64,000 nt of DNA from Trametes villosa (taxonomy: Eukaryota > Basidiomycota > Agaricomycetes > Polyporales > Polyporaceae), in the NCBI GenBank assembly GCA_002964805.2, contig PUDQ02000032.1:1178001-1242000 (forward strand), read 5' to 3'. Position 1 is the stretch's first letter; each line of letters starts with the position of its first letter. A program made the position numbers and the translations under genes. This document shows, one piece after another, positions 1 through 12,926 of the stretch. A model generated the notes under the pieces. That model saw only the letters and a program-made list of their open reading frames with translations. It ran no database searches and had not been told where the DNA came from.

Positions 1-3000
1 CTTAGATAGTCGTGTAGGGGGTGACAATCTCTTGTACTTTCGTGCAGTGGGTCGAAACCTATGACGAACGCGTACGCAAGCAGTGATGTTGCGCTGTTCT
101 GGCGATCAAGAGGATGACCGCAGTACGCACGCACCCTGTGGACGAAAGGATACGTTGCACCACTCCCGTAGCAGAATCTATCATCGCAACGTGCTGCAGT
201 GGGCGCCGGGCTGCTCGTACGGGTCCTGTATACTAGCACCCCATGCTGTCTTGGATGATCTCCCGAAGCGCGAGGGAGAATTGATGCAGACTTTGGACAG
301 TCGAGTCGCCGGATCGCCCGACCTGCGTATGCCTAGCGACAGGGTACACGCCGGCGAGCTCGTATACGCCACGGCCACCTATTACGATGCCCACGAACTC
401 CGGTCAGGCGCAACGCTTCAATATTTGCGGACAGCTTCAACGTGACCGTGAAGAGGCACACAGACTACGGGTGGCACGCGAGATTGGTCGCTATCGTAGC
501 GACAGAGCCACACGGCCACAACGAGAGGGGGACGAGCCCAGAGCTCGTCCTAGTAGTGGTCACGTTCGAGTCAGACCAGAACCGCGACGCAAGGGTATTG
601 TTACTGGGAAGTGGCAGGCGGCGCATATGTCTTGGAGGCAAATACAACGAGGGCGGGAGCATATGTCTTGGAGGCAAATACAAGCGCGCCATCGCCGCTG
701 CCATGAAGTTGTGACCGCCCTGGGGTTCGAAGGGAACATACGTGAGGTGAGCGGGGAAGGTCGGCGCACGTACCCCGTTTATGGCCAGGACCGTTTGTTT
801 AAGCTTCGAATAAGGTAGCGCGGATGTTTTGACGTACGCGAGTCTTGCATGTTGCCGTCGGCAAGAGCGGCGACGAGGCAGATCTTCTTGCACAGATGGC
901 GAAGAGTGAAGCGAATTCCTGGTTTTGAGCTAAATGGAGTAACCGCCGCAGGAGAGGGCAACATATGCGACGTGGTCAACGCGAGGTGGCGAGATGTGCA
1001 TGGCAATGCGTGTGCGGCAGGCATGGTCGAGGGCAATGGCTACGTTGGACGAGGGCGGCCCATCCTCTGCGTATAGACGTTAAGTGCGACGAGTGAGGGG
1101 GCAAAGTGTGGCGCACCAGGGATATCCTTGGGGGCTACAAGGCGACGGAGCTGCGTGCGATGGTCTTGCGGCGCCGCCTCTATATGGGGAGGGCGTCGGC
1201 CGTGCACCGCCCTCGATGGGCTACCAACTATGTGAACGAAGCAGATGAGTGCGGTCTGCTGCTGCTGTCGCTCTCTCGCCGCTTACTGAGTTATTCCACG
1301 ACGGCACGCATTCGAATGTCGGCAACCAGACATGCCGGCGCAGAACGTCGTCGCGCTGGGGATCAGGCACGGCGCCCGGTTAGCGTTCGCCTGCAGCGCG
1401 ACGAGTATGCTCGACGTCATCGGTACGTGCGCCGGTGCAACTGGGCGCGTGGCGACCGTGCTCGGAAAACTCTCCCGCTCTGCCATTGGCGAGACCGTGA
1501 GGAACTGCTCTTCGACCGAAGCTGCGGCGAAGGTTATCAACAGCGCGACGTTCCGGGCTCAGAGTACGTTGAGTGCGATCCGCCACCGGATGGTGAGGTA
1601 CTGACAATGTGTGCTGCGCCCTCCCCGGGAAATACGGAGGACCAACGTGGGCGAGAGCGCGCGGCGCACGCGACCCTCTTGTCCCCAGATCGAGTTGTTG
1701 CCGTAGTGGGGGGCATGCAGGTCTCGATTGCAGCAGCCAAGATGAGATCTCCAGAGTCGCTTGGCGCATGTAGCGGGGGCGGGGGCGCGTAGGTATGTGG
1801 GGTGGCAGCGGCATCGCAATCAGTGCGCTGGCCAGCCTCCTCGTAGCCCCCAGATGTCTCGGCTTCCGGAAAGCGCAGGAGGAATTGCCGCTGCGGGCTA
1901 ATGGCTGTCGCGGGAGCGGTAGTGTTGGAGGCAGGGAGCATCCGCAGAGTCGCTTCAAAGAGCAGATAGTCGTAGATCCAGATACGCAGCCGTAGATGTT
2001 GAGAGTTTGTGGAGCTGAAACGGTGAGCTGCGCCTGTCATTGGGTGCAACTCCAGCGCGCAGCCCTCCAGACGTACGAATCTCGAGCAGATGTGGCGTAA
2101 ATCAACGCAAGTCTAAGCCTGTCGGAAGTGTAGACGTACCTGATGTGGCGAGACCGGTTGTGCGGCGAAGGAGGGCACATGGGAGCCGAACGGTACCTGC
2201 TCGTGCACTTGACAGCTACGAGGTCGGACAGGTGGTTCCTCCGTGAATCTCCGAAGAGAGAAGAGAGCTCCGACGTACCACGTGGATGAGAGTATTCCAG
2301 CATGCCGTCTCCGAGCTGAATATTCTTGGCCATTGTGGGTAGCCTGGGAAGCGCGGCACCGGGTTTGCATGGGGTAATCGCGGCCAAGGTGAAGAATCCC
2401 GCTAGCGCAGAATTGTTGCCAGAGAGATTGCAGCGGTTTATGGCCGGCTGAGCAGCGAGCATGGAACATGTAGTCGCCGGAGGGACGCGAAACTAGAGCA
2501 CCTGAGAAGCCATGGGCTGAATGCCAAGTAGACCTCGGCAGAGACAGGCTACACGGGATGGAGGAAGGGCGACCATCCAAGCCAGTGGCACCGCTGCCCG
2601 AATGCGAAGGGCAGCATAGCTCGCTAAAACGGTAGTCTCACAATCAAGGAAGGCCTCTATATAGTCGTTTACTGACCTTGTTCACGTGAAATCACGAAAT
2701 GTTTGCAACGCCTGGAACTTGACTCCAGTACGAGAATCGCAGGTAAGTGCGCTCCGACAGCGATTGGCCTCTTCCGGGACGCGCGAGCTGCTAGGAGAGT
2801 ATTTGATTGTTCTTGACGAGTTGAGAGGCATTCCAGAGAGTACGCAGGGTGAGAGCACAGAAGTAGTTGCCATGTCGTTGTCATCGTGCTCGTCGTCAGC
2901 AGAAGACTTCGCGCTGGGCGCTTCGGCTTCGAATGTGCCTCTGCAGCGAGCCGGCGTTTGCCGAACAGCTCTAGTCGACTGCCGCTCCATCGACATCCGG

Positions 3001-3231
3001 CGGCCGCGCTCGTAACAGCTTTGAGCTCGCTACCGCACCTCGCCCTTGCTTTCGATATACTTGAACGGCTCAATAGTCTTCAGAGGCCCGCACGAAGCAT
3101 CTCGTATACCCTTCGCTCCTGTACGTACCACTGCGCGTCATAGACATATTGCCATACTCATACCTCGGTCCGTCTCCTCCCAACGCCGTCGTCGCGATGA
3201 ACTCCCTCAAAGTAGGCCATATTCCCCCGCC
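1..3231. other. Gene-poor left flank
   Basis: I see no gene I can support here. Several long overlapping open frames on both strands (for example 1106-1792 on + and 1380-2049 on -) are what GC-rich random sequence gives. They show no recognisable motif, no repeat family shared with the rest of the window and no convincing splice pattern. The only clear structure is a 25-bp perfect direct repeat at 623-683. The last few hundred bases are the 5' flank of the first F-box gene. Confidence 0.5.
623..683. repeat. 25-bp perfect direct repeat, 36-bp period
   Basis: The 25 bases at 623-647, beginning GCATATGTCTTGGAGGCAAA, are repeated exactly at 659-683 with 11 different bases between. This looks like a recent small duplication. 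No function is apparent. Confidence 0.9.
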
Positions 3232-4480
3232 ATGGACTATTGTCTTCTTCCAATTGAAGTCTGCGAAGATATCATGGATAAAGGAGCTACAGAGGCTGTC
3301 GCGCTGGACACCATAGGCGTCTCCAACCACAAGCATAGCACTCTGCAGGCATGTTCTTTGACTTGTCGGGCATGGCGACCCCGTGCACAGTTTCTTCTCC
3401 GTAGATTTCCTCTAGTTCACAGTGACTGGGATCTCCTCCGGTTCACCGAGGCTGCACGCGAATATCGCGATCCGCACCCGCTCGCGTCGACAACCGCAGT
3501 GATCACACTATCGTGGTTGGGCAACAGCCGCTCGCCGCACCGCTTCGCCCGAGGAGCCTCTGCGCTATTCATGGTTCCGTTTGCCGACCTGCAAGCCCTT
3601 CACTGCACTAGTGTATACTGGAATCGAATCGGTCGTCACGTATTCAGGATGCGGCTCCCCTTCTTCGACCATCTGGTTACCCTCACCCTACAAATATGTA
3701 CATTCGAATCGAAGAGGACGCTTCTCGACCTCATTTGGGCGTGCCAAAACCTCGCGTCCCTCTCTATTGTACTCCCTTCATTTGAAAGGCGTCTCCGCGA
3801 CAACGAGGACGCGCGGCTGTCCGTCATCTGTGCACATTTGCAAGCATGCCAGAAGCTCTATTTCTTCCATTGGAATTCTTCGTTGGTACGTCCCTCTTTC
3901 CGAGCGCGTTCGGGCTGATTATATAGGTGGCATAGGCCTACGGTCTTGGGAGCACGCTCGGTTCTGCCCTTACTAGGCTGGAGATCTTTGTGAGCTCCCA
4001 TTGTAAGCGAGTCTCGTATTCTTGGTGGAGGCTCATCTCAGACTCGCTCAAGGCATTTCTCGTTCCACAGGGCAACTCAAGGACTGTCTGGCTGGATCAT
4101 TCCCTGCTCTCCAATTCATCCACGTCACCAGCGTGCAGCATTTCTACCAGACATTTCCTGCACCGTCCTCGAGCTTGCTCCACGTAATCGCCGCGAGCCG
4201 CACGAAGACGCCCTGTGCACTCCAAACGATCAGGCTAGAACGGTTGCATGACCTGGGCGAAAGCGCGTGTTGCAAGGACACTATCGGCGTTGGGGACGGC
4301 TCTCTGGAGATCTTGGCGGGCGTAGAGGAGCTCGTGGTTGCTCTGGACAGGTGCGACGCTCCTGAGAACTGTGCTCGATACATATACAAGGTTCTGCCAC
4401 GCATGCGTCCGGTTCTCCGATTCGAGATTTATGATAACGAAAGCGAATGTTGGAAGGAGTACCAGCTTCCGCCCGCTTGA
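3232..4480 (+). CDS. F-box/LRR-like protein 1 (376 aa, 3 exons)
   Basis: Exons 3232-3885, 3936-4002 and 4071-4480. The N-terminus carries an F-box: LLPIEVCEDIMD, then after a short insert LQACSLTCRAWRPRAQFLLR. F-box proteins bind Skp1 and present substrates to an SCF ubiquitin ligase; the substrate here is unknown. The middle has leucine-rich-repeat-like segments (MRLPFFDHLVTLTL, then TLLDLIWACQNLASLSI). The 67-nt exon 2 encodes GSTLGSALTRLEIF. The last exon holds CARYIYKVLPRMRPVLRFE. Intron 1 (50 nt) uses the second of two close AG acceptors, because the first gives an immediate TAG. I chose ATG 3232 because the F-box begins there; the frame is open upstream to 3046 but that part is unlike the other members. 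The splice phases match those of gene 2 exactly. That this is an F-box protein is a family-level call; intactness is read from the sequence. Confidence 0.85.
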
Positions 4481-7400
4481 CCTATTCCTCCCGTCATCGT
4501 CCCGCTGTCCCGTGCTCTCTTCGCGTACGTTTGAATTCGTTTAGGGACACTTATTTTCCTCCTTCGCTCTGTACTATACCTCCCTCAGCCTTGATCAGTA
4601 CTTATGTCTGATGCACTTAGCCGTCGATCCTATCCCCCGACATCTTAACATGCCGCTCGCCCTCTTCACTGCTACGCCGTATATCAGACTCGACTCGGTC
4701 ATATATATTATATTCCTTTCCGCATGCGAGAGCGACATTTCCGGTCGGTCATCCTAGAGCTCCTCGCCCTATCGCGCACCGAACTTTAACACACCGTTCG
4801 CTCGACGTGGGACACCCGATTTGATAGCTCTCTTAGCGAGTGCAGAGTCCGACGAAAAACGGGCCGGCCGATCTGAGGACGCGTTATGTGCTACTACGTG
4901 TGCGAGCATAACAAGGCGCTCTGGCAGGTTTCCGCGGGCCTGCGGCGGAGGAGACCACAATGCGGTCCTGTAAGATATGAGCTTGTGAGATGGACCGGCA
5001 TAGCAGAAACGTACCTGCCCGGTGAGCATCCGATTTGGTAGCAAGCAGATTGATGAGCGCAGTCCGGAAGGGTGAGGCGGGTGCGGGGTCGAAGAGAACG
5101 TGCACGCGGGTTTCGCACGTTCGACGAATGCGACGGCAAACGGTGTGCAAGGTAGTGTGTCGGGGGTATCCGCGAGTCACCCTACGGGTATAAGACGGTG
5201 GCTGCGCCTACGCATAGATGGCCGCACGCACTGGAGCATGGAGTGATGCCGCTACCCGACGATGAGTAATCCCAGCAGAGATGCCTATTGTCGGTGCCCT
5301 AGTCAGAGCTCCATTGGTGTTCGGTCATTAGTCGGACTCTGGGAGACTCTAGAGAGCTGCAAATGAGTTGTTGAGCTTGCGTCTCGCTGAATGCCAGGAT
5401 TGTACATGAGAAGACTACCCTTGCGAGACCATGCCGCGTTACTCACATTCACGTTCCAGCACATATTTGGGGGGAACGGACGCTCGCGGAGCCGTGGCAG
5501 GTTTACAGGCAACGACTCCGCCGTACGGAAGGCGGGGTGCTCCGTAGACGAGTAGACGAGGCCCGATGGTAGAGTTCAAGCAGAGTGGGCGCACCGCCGT
5601 TGCCCGGCCGCGAGGCTACGAATTGGAATCGAACGCCGGTGCGTAACGCTTAGACGAGGGTGTGGCGTCGGGCGCGGGAGAGAGCATGGTCGACGCGCAT
5701 ACACCGAGCATATCGCGGAGATTCCGAACAAGCGATAGAACACACCGTCGTCTCTTGTCGGTGTGAAGCCTTCGGTGCGTGAACATGCGAGTGGCCGCGC
5801 GTATGCTTGCGATGTGGTGGGCGTCGTACAGGGTCCCATGTGGCATTCCCGGGCGATACACTGTATTATCACTGTGGATGTGGTAAACTAGTCAGTTGCG
5901 AACAGGGAAAGATGAGCATCTACATACTCGAAATTGCTCTCTTAGCACTCACCGTCGTGGGTCGTTGCCATCCTGGCTCGCAATCACAGGACATGCGCGC
6001 GGACGGGATAAACTAGTAGGGGAATGGGTGCGCGGAACCAGCGCGTGGTGCGCCGGGCGCGCGGTGGGGAGACATCCAAGAGGCCGGTCGCGCGCTGCCG
6101 TCGAATTCGGAGGATACACAGGCACCCTTGGCCCCGAAGTGAGATGCAGAAGTCAGGGTGTTCTGCCCATACGCGCGCCGTCCATAGCAATGATGCTAGA
6201 GCAGGTGGGTAAATCTTTCGGCGATTCCCTCTCCGCCTCACTCACCTTAAGTCCTGGCCACAGCTAACGGTATCCCGGTAAGACCTGTCAATTGCAATGA
6301 CGAGCATGTTGAGACCAGAAATACATCCGTAGGAACGGCCGCAGGGATAGAGATTGCGAGATGGGCAGCATCGCGGAGACAGGTATGCACGAGGGCCTAT
6401 GTCGGGTAGTTATCGAACACAGAAGAGTGTGCCCGGTTTCGCCATACCTCCATCTCACAGATCCGAAGCCTGCGGACTTAGAGGCGGCTTCGACGACAGC
6501 CAGACGTCCGGTGTTTATCCATGTCGCAGGAGCAGAACTATAGTCGATATTGGTCCGTCGCTCGACACATGCCACGGCGGCACTCGCTGGGGCGCGAGGG
6601 TATGCGCAGGTAGGACGCGCGCCCGAGAATAGATGTACATCAGATGATCCGGGCTTCATTCCAGCAGTAGAGAGACTGTATAGATTGCAAGCAGAGAGGG
6701 CACGACCTTGGCGCTCGCCGTCGGTAGCAAAAGCGTTAGCAACGGGCGTCTCTGCTTCTCGTCCAGCCGGCAGTTGCCGGAAGCCCATGTCCGCAAAGAC
6801 CGAAGCTGCGCACCAGTCTTGTTCTCCATTCCTCAGACAGCACTCGGCCAGTCTTCACTCCTACAGTTGCCTGCCGCCTATACCTGGAGCTACGCTTTGT
6901 CTAAAGGCTGATGCGGGGACTCTTCGAGTGCAAAGACGGATTCCATGCACTGTAAGTGTTCGGGAGTCCGTGCGCACCCCTCCTACTGATCGCGTGCTGG
7001 TTAGCGGGATCTTCTCCAGACTTCGCCCCGTCGGAGCGGCGTATCCATCTACTCTCAGCGCGACGAGACGCGTCTCGCCGTACTCGTCAGTTGCCGATAA
7101 TATTCGACAGGAATGAACGACCCAAGCAGATCCGAAATTGAGCCACGCACGGCTATCGGTAGGCACTGCGCTTGATTAGTGCTCGTCATGCTCGTCCGCT
7201 AACCACTCTTCATGCGCTCTTTGGGCTCCTCCGCCTGGGGATACAATTCTACGGCAAGTTGGCGCTTGTCTCGGACTGTTGCTAGCCGCATACGAAAGCA
7301 GCTCACATGTACTCACTCCCCTAGCTTGGAATGCTGCACACGCCCCCCAGAACGCTGCAACAAACGTCGCGCGCCCGCGATGCGGTTACTCCGGGATTTT

Positions 7401-8775
7401 ACCCTCGACAGCCCGTAACAATGAGTAGGAAAGTAGCGTTATCGTGCGCAGAGGGACACGCAGCTTGGAGGCATGCTGGTCACGATACGGACTCAGAGGT
7501 AGGTACTCGTGGAATTGTCCGTCATAACGTATGAGTTGTCGTGTCGGCGCTGACTGCATTCTATGCCACATGTCAATTCGTAAGAACCCCGGATAGGACG
7601 CACGATTGGAACAGGACAGCCGTCCGCCTCGCCGCTCCAGCTGTGACAAGAGACCGCAGCCCGCCCATAGTTGTGTCCGGGGCGTTCACAAAGGTACGCC
7701 CGGCACGAGGAGAGGACACGAAGCCGATGGCACGCGGCTTGTGTAGCCGGAGAAGTGCGAAGGTGACCTCGATGCCCACGTGCACAGAAGCCGGCTGGAA
7801 GCGTACTGATTGTGTGTATGAGCTTCACCGACGCTCTTATGGAAGGGCTGTCAGCGCACCGGGACGGATATGACCGTACCTGTACTCTGTATACCCCCAC
7901 TGGACGCGCATTCATCCTTACATACCTCTAGGGCATGCTCGGTCCACCTCCGATCACAGATTTGTGCTAATAAGTGTGTCCTGTCCTAGGAGCACCGCTC
8001 ATCGCAAACACTTGTATATCAAGCAGCGAGTATCACGTTCTTAGAATAACGAACGGCATGCGGTTTGATTTATTTCGCGTGGGCGGCCGTCACTAGAGAC
8101 ATCCAGTGTAGGTGTATTCTTGGAAACCGGCTCAATGCGGCTGAATGTATACACGCACCACAGAGCGATGCATGCAACCCACAACGACACAACCTTGTAT
8201 TACGAAGATCTTCACGGAATGGAAGGTGTATTGCTCAGCCCTACACCAGGAGAGGAAGACAGATATCTTCGCGCATCGTCCAAGCTCCCGCTTACATTCG
8301 CCCACAAGCTCGTCCCAAGGTTCCCCGCATCTCACAAGCTCCCGTACCCTATTCATCTTGAACGGATCCTCACGCAGGTGCTTCGTGGGGGGAAAGACAC
8401 CGGTCCCTCTGATTCTTTCTTCCTGAGCTTGCCCTCACACTCTTGGCACACTGGGTCACTGGGAATATCTGCCTCACCTTGCTTCACACCTTCAGAAACG
8501 TATTCGCCGCGAAATCAATACCTGCCGCGCACCCGACCGTCTACATGGTTGGTCAGTCCCGTATGAATCAATTTCTAGTGAATGCACATTGACATGCCCA
8601 TGCAGGCTGTGCGCACTCTCGAACTACACGCCCCGCCTCGCGCTCACTTCCCCGAACACTTCACACGAGGGCACTCCCCGTGCTTCACCAAGACTTGAAC
8701 AATATGGGAGCATCTCAAGACGGTCTGTCGCACTGATGATGTTATTTATTCGCTACGAAATTCACACTAAGAAGC
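4481..8775. other. Gene-poor interval between F-box genes 1 and 2
   Basis: No gene I can support. Short open frames occur on both strands. A minus-strand stretch at about 4.9-5.2 kb looks like a decayed exon followed by a GTACGT donor, but I recognise no family. One copy of dispersed repeat S lies at 6718-6806. The 8120-8566 open frame (148 aa) directly before gene 2 has no recognisable domain and is probably chance plus promoter sequence. Confidence 0.5.
6718..6806 (-). repeat. Dispersed repeat S, copy 1
   Basis: This shares a block of about 85 bp with 12634-12719, 17246-17330 and 32945-33030. Read on -, the common core runs GGCTTCCGGC, GCCGGCTGG, then a segment here encoding ETPVANAFATDGE. 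It corresponds to KRKAPVADALARDDD in copy 4. It looks like a fragment of a decayed coding sequence; the family is unknown. Confidence 0.6.
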
Positions 8776-10083
8776 ATGTTCATAGGACTGTCCTCCACAT
8801 CCACGCGTTGCTACCTCAATCCCGCAGCTGCACCGGAGTTGCCGCTCATAGACTCCTCTCGTCTTCCTATTGAAATTTGGGAACATATTATGGATCACGT
8901 CGTTGCGGAAGGCTTCCTGCATGGCTTCCTCTGGCGAACCGACGGAAAATACGCCCTACAGGCGTGTGCTTTGACGTGTCGCGCATGGCGCGCCCATGCT
9001 CAATTCCTCCTCCGCAGATATCCTTTGCTGGACTCCGATGCCGGTCTCCTCAAGTACTCTCACGCTGTCAGGCGCAATGATCGGCTTTATACCGTCCGGT
9101 CAACGACGACAGGTATCGCCCTGCACTGGCTGGGTAACGCCGCCCACTCGCCGGACTTCACAAGAAGCATCCACACTCTACTCACGGCCACATTCTGCGA
9201 CTTACAAAGCCTCTACTGCGTAGGCGTGTTCTTCAACGGAGTCAGTCGTCGTTTGTTCAGGATGCGCCTTCCCTTCTTCGCCCTTCTGGCCACTCTGGAG
9301 CTGGATTCATGTCGGTTCGAGTGTACGAGGGCAATGCTCGACGTTGTGTGGGCCTGTCACGACCTCTCGACGCTGAAGATTCTGCGTCCTCGCATCGAGA
9401 GGGCCCCATCCGTCGACGAAGGCCCACGCTTGTCGGTCACCTGTACACACCTCCAAGCTTGCCAGAATCTACATTACCTTGACTTCTATTCGGAGAATGT
9501 ACGTCGTTCCTTCTTGAAAGGCTACGGAGCTACTGGCGGACGCTGATGGTGCGCCATACAGAGGTATTTCGTTGGGAGCATGCTCGGCTCTTGCCTAACC
9601 AGTCTGCATGTCATTGTAAACTCTGCGTGTAAGTAATCCCCCCATCCTCACGGCCAGTCTCTTATCCCCCCATTGCGTCCCACAGTGGACATCACTGCGT
9701 TTCTTTCTGGCTCCTTCCCCGCGCTTCAGTCCCTCGATATCACCAGCTTCCAACGAGGCGAGTTCTCCCCACCTTCCATGATCAACGCGATCGCCGCTAG
9801 CCGCACGGCCCCTTGTGCACTCAGAACGGTGAGGCTTGAACGGCCCCACAACCTGAGCGGGCACAGATGCTGCGAGAACGTTGCGGGAAACCCGAGAGAC
9901 ACTCTCTCGATTTTGTCGTGTGTGGACGAGCTCCGGATCGCTCTCGATGAATGTCGCGCCCCCGAGAGATGTGCGAGGTACATTTATACTGCCTTGCCGA
10001 GTGTTATGCGTACAGCTCTCCGATTCGAGGTTCGGCAGGAATTCGACAGCCCCTTTCTAGAGTACAAACTTGCTCCGTTCTAG
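8776..10083 (+). CDS. F-box/LRR-like protein 2 (395 aa, 3 exons)
   Basis: Exons 8776-9498, 9562-9628 and 9686-10083. The F-box is RLPIEIWEHIMDHV followed by LQACALTCRAWRAHAQFLLR, the closest to the textbook LPxEIW...LVCRxW motif in the array. LRR-like strands follow (FFALLATLELDSCRFE). The 67-nt exon 2 reads YFVGSMLGSCLTSLHVIV. The last exon has DITAFLSGSFPALQSLDI and CARYIYTALPSV. Introns are 63 and 57 nt with GTACGT and GTAAGT donors and CAG acceptors. Exon 2 is the same length and phase as in gene 1. The start at 8776 gives a 28-residue leader before the F-box that other members lack; a start inside the leader is not excluded, though no other ATG is seen there. Likely role: SCF substrate receptor, substrate unknown. 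Confidence 0.87.
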
Positions 10084-10549
10084 CACTGTGTACGATATCT
10101 GACTCTAAGTAGGGATATTGCGTGTATTGTCGCCATTCGCTGCTTGGAACCGGTCGCTCCGTGGCACGGGAAGAAAAATCAAGTCAATTCCGCAAACAGT
10201 ATGATCTTGTTGAGGCCCTAAGTTCTGCCCAGGAAGTCCAGGAAAGAGCGTAGCTACTACACCAGTCCCGTCGGCCACACCGTCGTGTGTCCTGAGGGCT
10301 CATCTAGCGTCCTTTTGCTAAACAATATCCCGCGGTCCGCGGCGACGACGCGCAGGCTATCCTCTACTCGCCGGCCCGAATACAACACGCCCGCGCTGTG
10401 GCAGGGGTGGTCATTTTGACTGCCGTGGCGCATGGCTAAGGTCACAACGCGCCTGCTCTAGCAGCCGCCGCACTACCCCGTCGATACCCATATCCTGCCC
10501 AGCCTCGCATTCGCGGGCGTAATTGAGGGCGGGAGCATGAAAGAGGTAG

Positions 10550-10990
10550 CCACAAGCCAGCAAAGCACGGCGCAGGTGTTTCGGGTCCCAGAGATACAAG
10601 GAGGGGAATGTTGCAGAGAATAGCTGGGGAAGCGTCGAGCGCTGACAGCACGTAGAGATGTCTCTAGTCCGTGCGCGGATGTGTGAGGGGACTGAACCTG
10701 CGCAGGCGAAAGGGCACCTCTAAAGGACGGGAGGCGCTGCGGAGTGCTGCGACATACGAGCCGGGCAGATAGAATTGACATGATCTGCGCCGAGGCACAT
10801 CTGCATCAGTATGTGTGATTGCATCTCCGGAGTGAAGATGCTCACCTCGTAGTGGCACTCAAAGCGATTCATCGTGTTCGATAGTCCAACGCTACCATGC
10901 GCCTGGTGACGAGAGACTGATCCCGGGAGCGCCCGCCTCCCCGCGATGCAAACCCTGTCATCCACGGTAGGACCCACCCAACGCAACGCG
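10550..10990 (-). pseudogene. Decayed minus-strand coding relic (T type)
   Basis: An 18-base stretch at 10570-10587 (GCGCAGGTGTTTCGGGTC) matches 24712-24729 with one difference, and similar sequence lies near 37453. In each case it is downstream of an F-box gene and on -. Read on -, one frame gives DPKHLRRALLACGYLF; the 24.7-kb copy gives DPKHLRCPLVVSSYL. Frames are broken, so I treat these as copies of one dead gene of unknown family. Confidence 0.4.
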
Positions 10991-12633
10991 TAGGAGCGCG
11001 TAAGGAGAACGATGGCAAGCGCATGCGAAACATAGCGCCGTCCCTTCCCACACCAAGCAGAGGGCGGTGCTTGCGCGACGAGGGTGGGGGCCGAGGTCGG
11101 GGCGCGAAGGGATGATGCGACCTGGGGAGGAGCGAGAGCGTGACCCGTACCTGGATTTGGAGCGTAGAAAGTCGAACGCAGGCGAGCGGTGTGGGGCTTG
11201 GTCGGTGTATTGGTGTCAGACGGTAGTCGCTACGCGCGAGTTTGCAGGCGAAGTAGATTGTCGATAGCGGCTTTCGCTGGTACCGTGTGAGACTGCAGTT
11301 GCGTACGCGCAGCACTTTGTGCTACGCTGGTGCGACGAGCGAACAGTGAGCATTTACCCCATCAGGCTTTCACACTGCGACTGTGGACTTACGGATACGT
11401 GCGCGGGCGGGAAAGGTCGATCCACACAAGGAAGCAGCACGCCGAATGGCGGTCTAGACGTCCTGGCCGTTGATCCTGCGCCATCGCCGACGTTGACGGT
11501 CGGCGGAAGAAACCCGGGTTGCTCTGATTGTGAAACAAGCAGGGATACTCGAGAGCTTATTGATCGTGCGCTATATGGATGCGGAGTCTGTGAGTAGGTG
11601 TTTTCGAAGCAATCGTACTGTCTGAACGCACCTAGACAGTCGTGCATGGTGTGCGTGAACGCAATCTTGATAACACGGGAATAAGGGCCGTCGCCCGTCC
11701 ACCATCGGCCACTATTGCGGAGAAAGTGATCCTGGAGCCTGTCTTGTGAGATTGACAGCGCTGGAGAGCAGGGAGAATAGAGTAGTGGTGCGATTGCGGG
11801 GACGTCGGGCCTGGGATACGCGAGGGACAGACGACTATCCGTAGCCGGTGTGAGTTGTACTGCAGCGTGCAGACCCCGAGCGTTGATTCTGTGTTCAGCT
11901 CAGAGGGAAAACGTCTAGACGGCTTGGAAGGAGGGGCTGCGTACCGAGTATGTGGTTGGCGTGGCTCGAAGTGCTGCCCTACATGCGCGGCGATGACCTT
12001 CGTGGAGAGCGTCGATCTCTGCAAACGTTCACGGACACTTGCACGCATGCGCTCGTACGCTACATTTGCCATGAGAGATACAGCAGATGAAAAAAGAGGA
12101 ATTGCACGCACCGTATCCGAGGGAGTTCTCCGCACTAATAACCGGGTGAGAGGATCGCGTAGGGTTGATATGATCACCGCCCCGCCGCGTGTTCACAGAG
12201 GATACCGGGGCGAGTAGGGGAGCAACAGAGACGTCGTGCGTATCTTCCAGAGACGTAAATGTGTTGAAGTTGTCGAGGATGAGGGGAACTATCCGTCGTG
12301 GCCAGTACTGGAAAGCGCGTAGATGGGTAAGTCGAGGATGGTGGTGTCATAGCGCGTGAGAGTGCAAGCCTTGAGATCTTGAGACCTGGCAGGCGTTGCA
12401 TAGAGCGTCCACTGGAGACAATGTACTCGCCCTGATCCCCGAGAGCGGCAGCTCGTGTATCCACGGCACAAATTCGGGGCGAGAGGAGCCTGGCAGGGCA
12501 ACTGCAGCCGGGGCGCGCGCCAAGGAGTGATGCGTGGATGCAGCGAGAGAGCAGGCACTGCTACAGCGTAGAGATGTGCTATCCGGGAGATGGCAAGCAG
12601 AGCGGTGGGTCAAGCTTTCAAGTTTGCTGCTCG

Positions 12634-12926
12634 TCGCCGCCAGCAAACACGTCGGGCGCCTTGCGTTTCTCGCCCAGCCGGCATTTACCGGAAGCCCAAG
12701 TCCGAGAAGACCGCGCCCACTTCTGCTGCCTGACCTCTTCGGCCGACTCTCCAAGTGCTCATTTTGAACAACCCGCGGAAACGAATCTACTAACTGAGCC
12801 CAACCGTACAGTGCGGCGTCAGCGTTGAAGGCGAGGGAGGCAAGAGAAGGAGGCGCGAGCGCGGGCGTCAGGCGAGGAGAGCCTGAGAACGCGGACACGT
12901 GACCGCGCTTCTCCCGCGCCGCGTGG
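12634..12926 (-). repeat. Dispersed repeat S, copy 2, with 47-bp block shared with 33.4 kb
   Basis: The S core (12634-12719) on - encodes EKRKAPDVFAGGDEQQT then stop. At 12880-12926 lies a 47-bp block, including CGCGGACACGTGACCGCG, that is identical to 33381-33427. The order core then block is the same at both places but the spacing differs (about 160 and 350 bp). This shows a duplicated segment with later indels. Confidence 0.7.

Noticed and set aside
1106..2049. Long overlapping open frames on both strands (228 aa on +, 192 and 170 aa on -)
   Set aside because: All lie over each other in GC-rich DNA, with no motif, no splice evidence and composition typical of non-coding frames.
8120..8566. 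148-aa frame just before F-box gene 2
   Set aside because: No recognisable domain, and it is not present before other array members; it is probably chance in the 5' flank.
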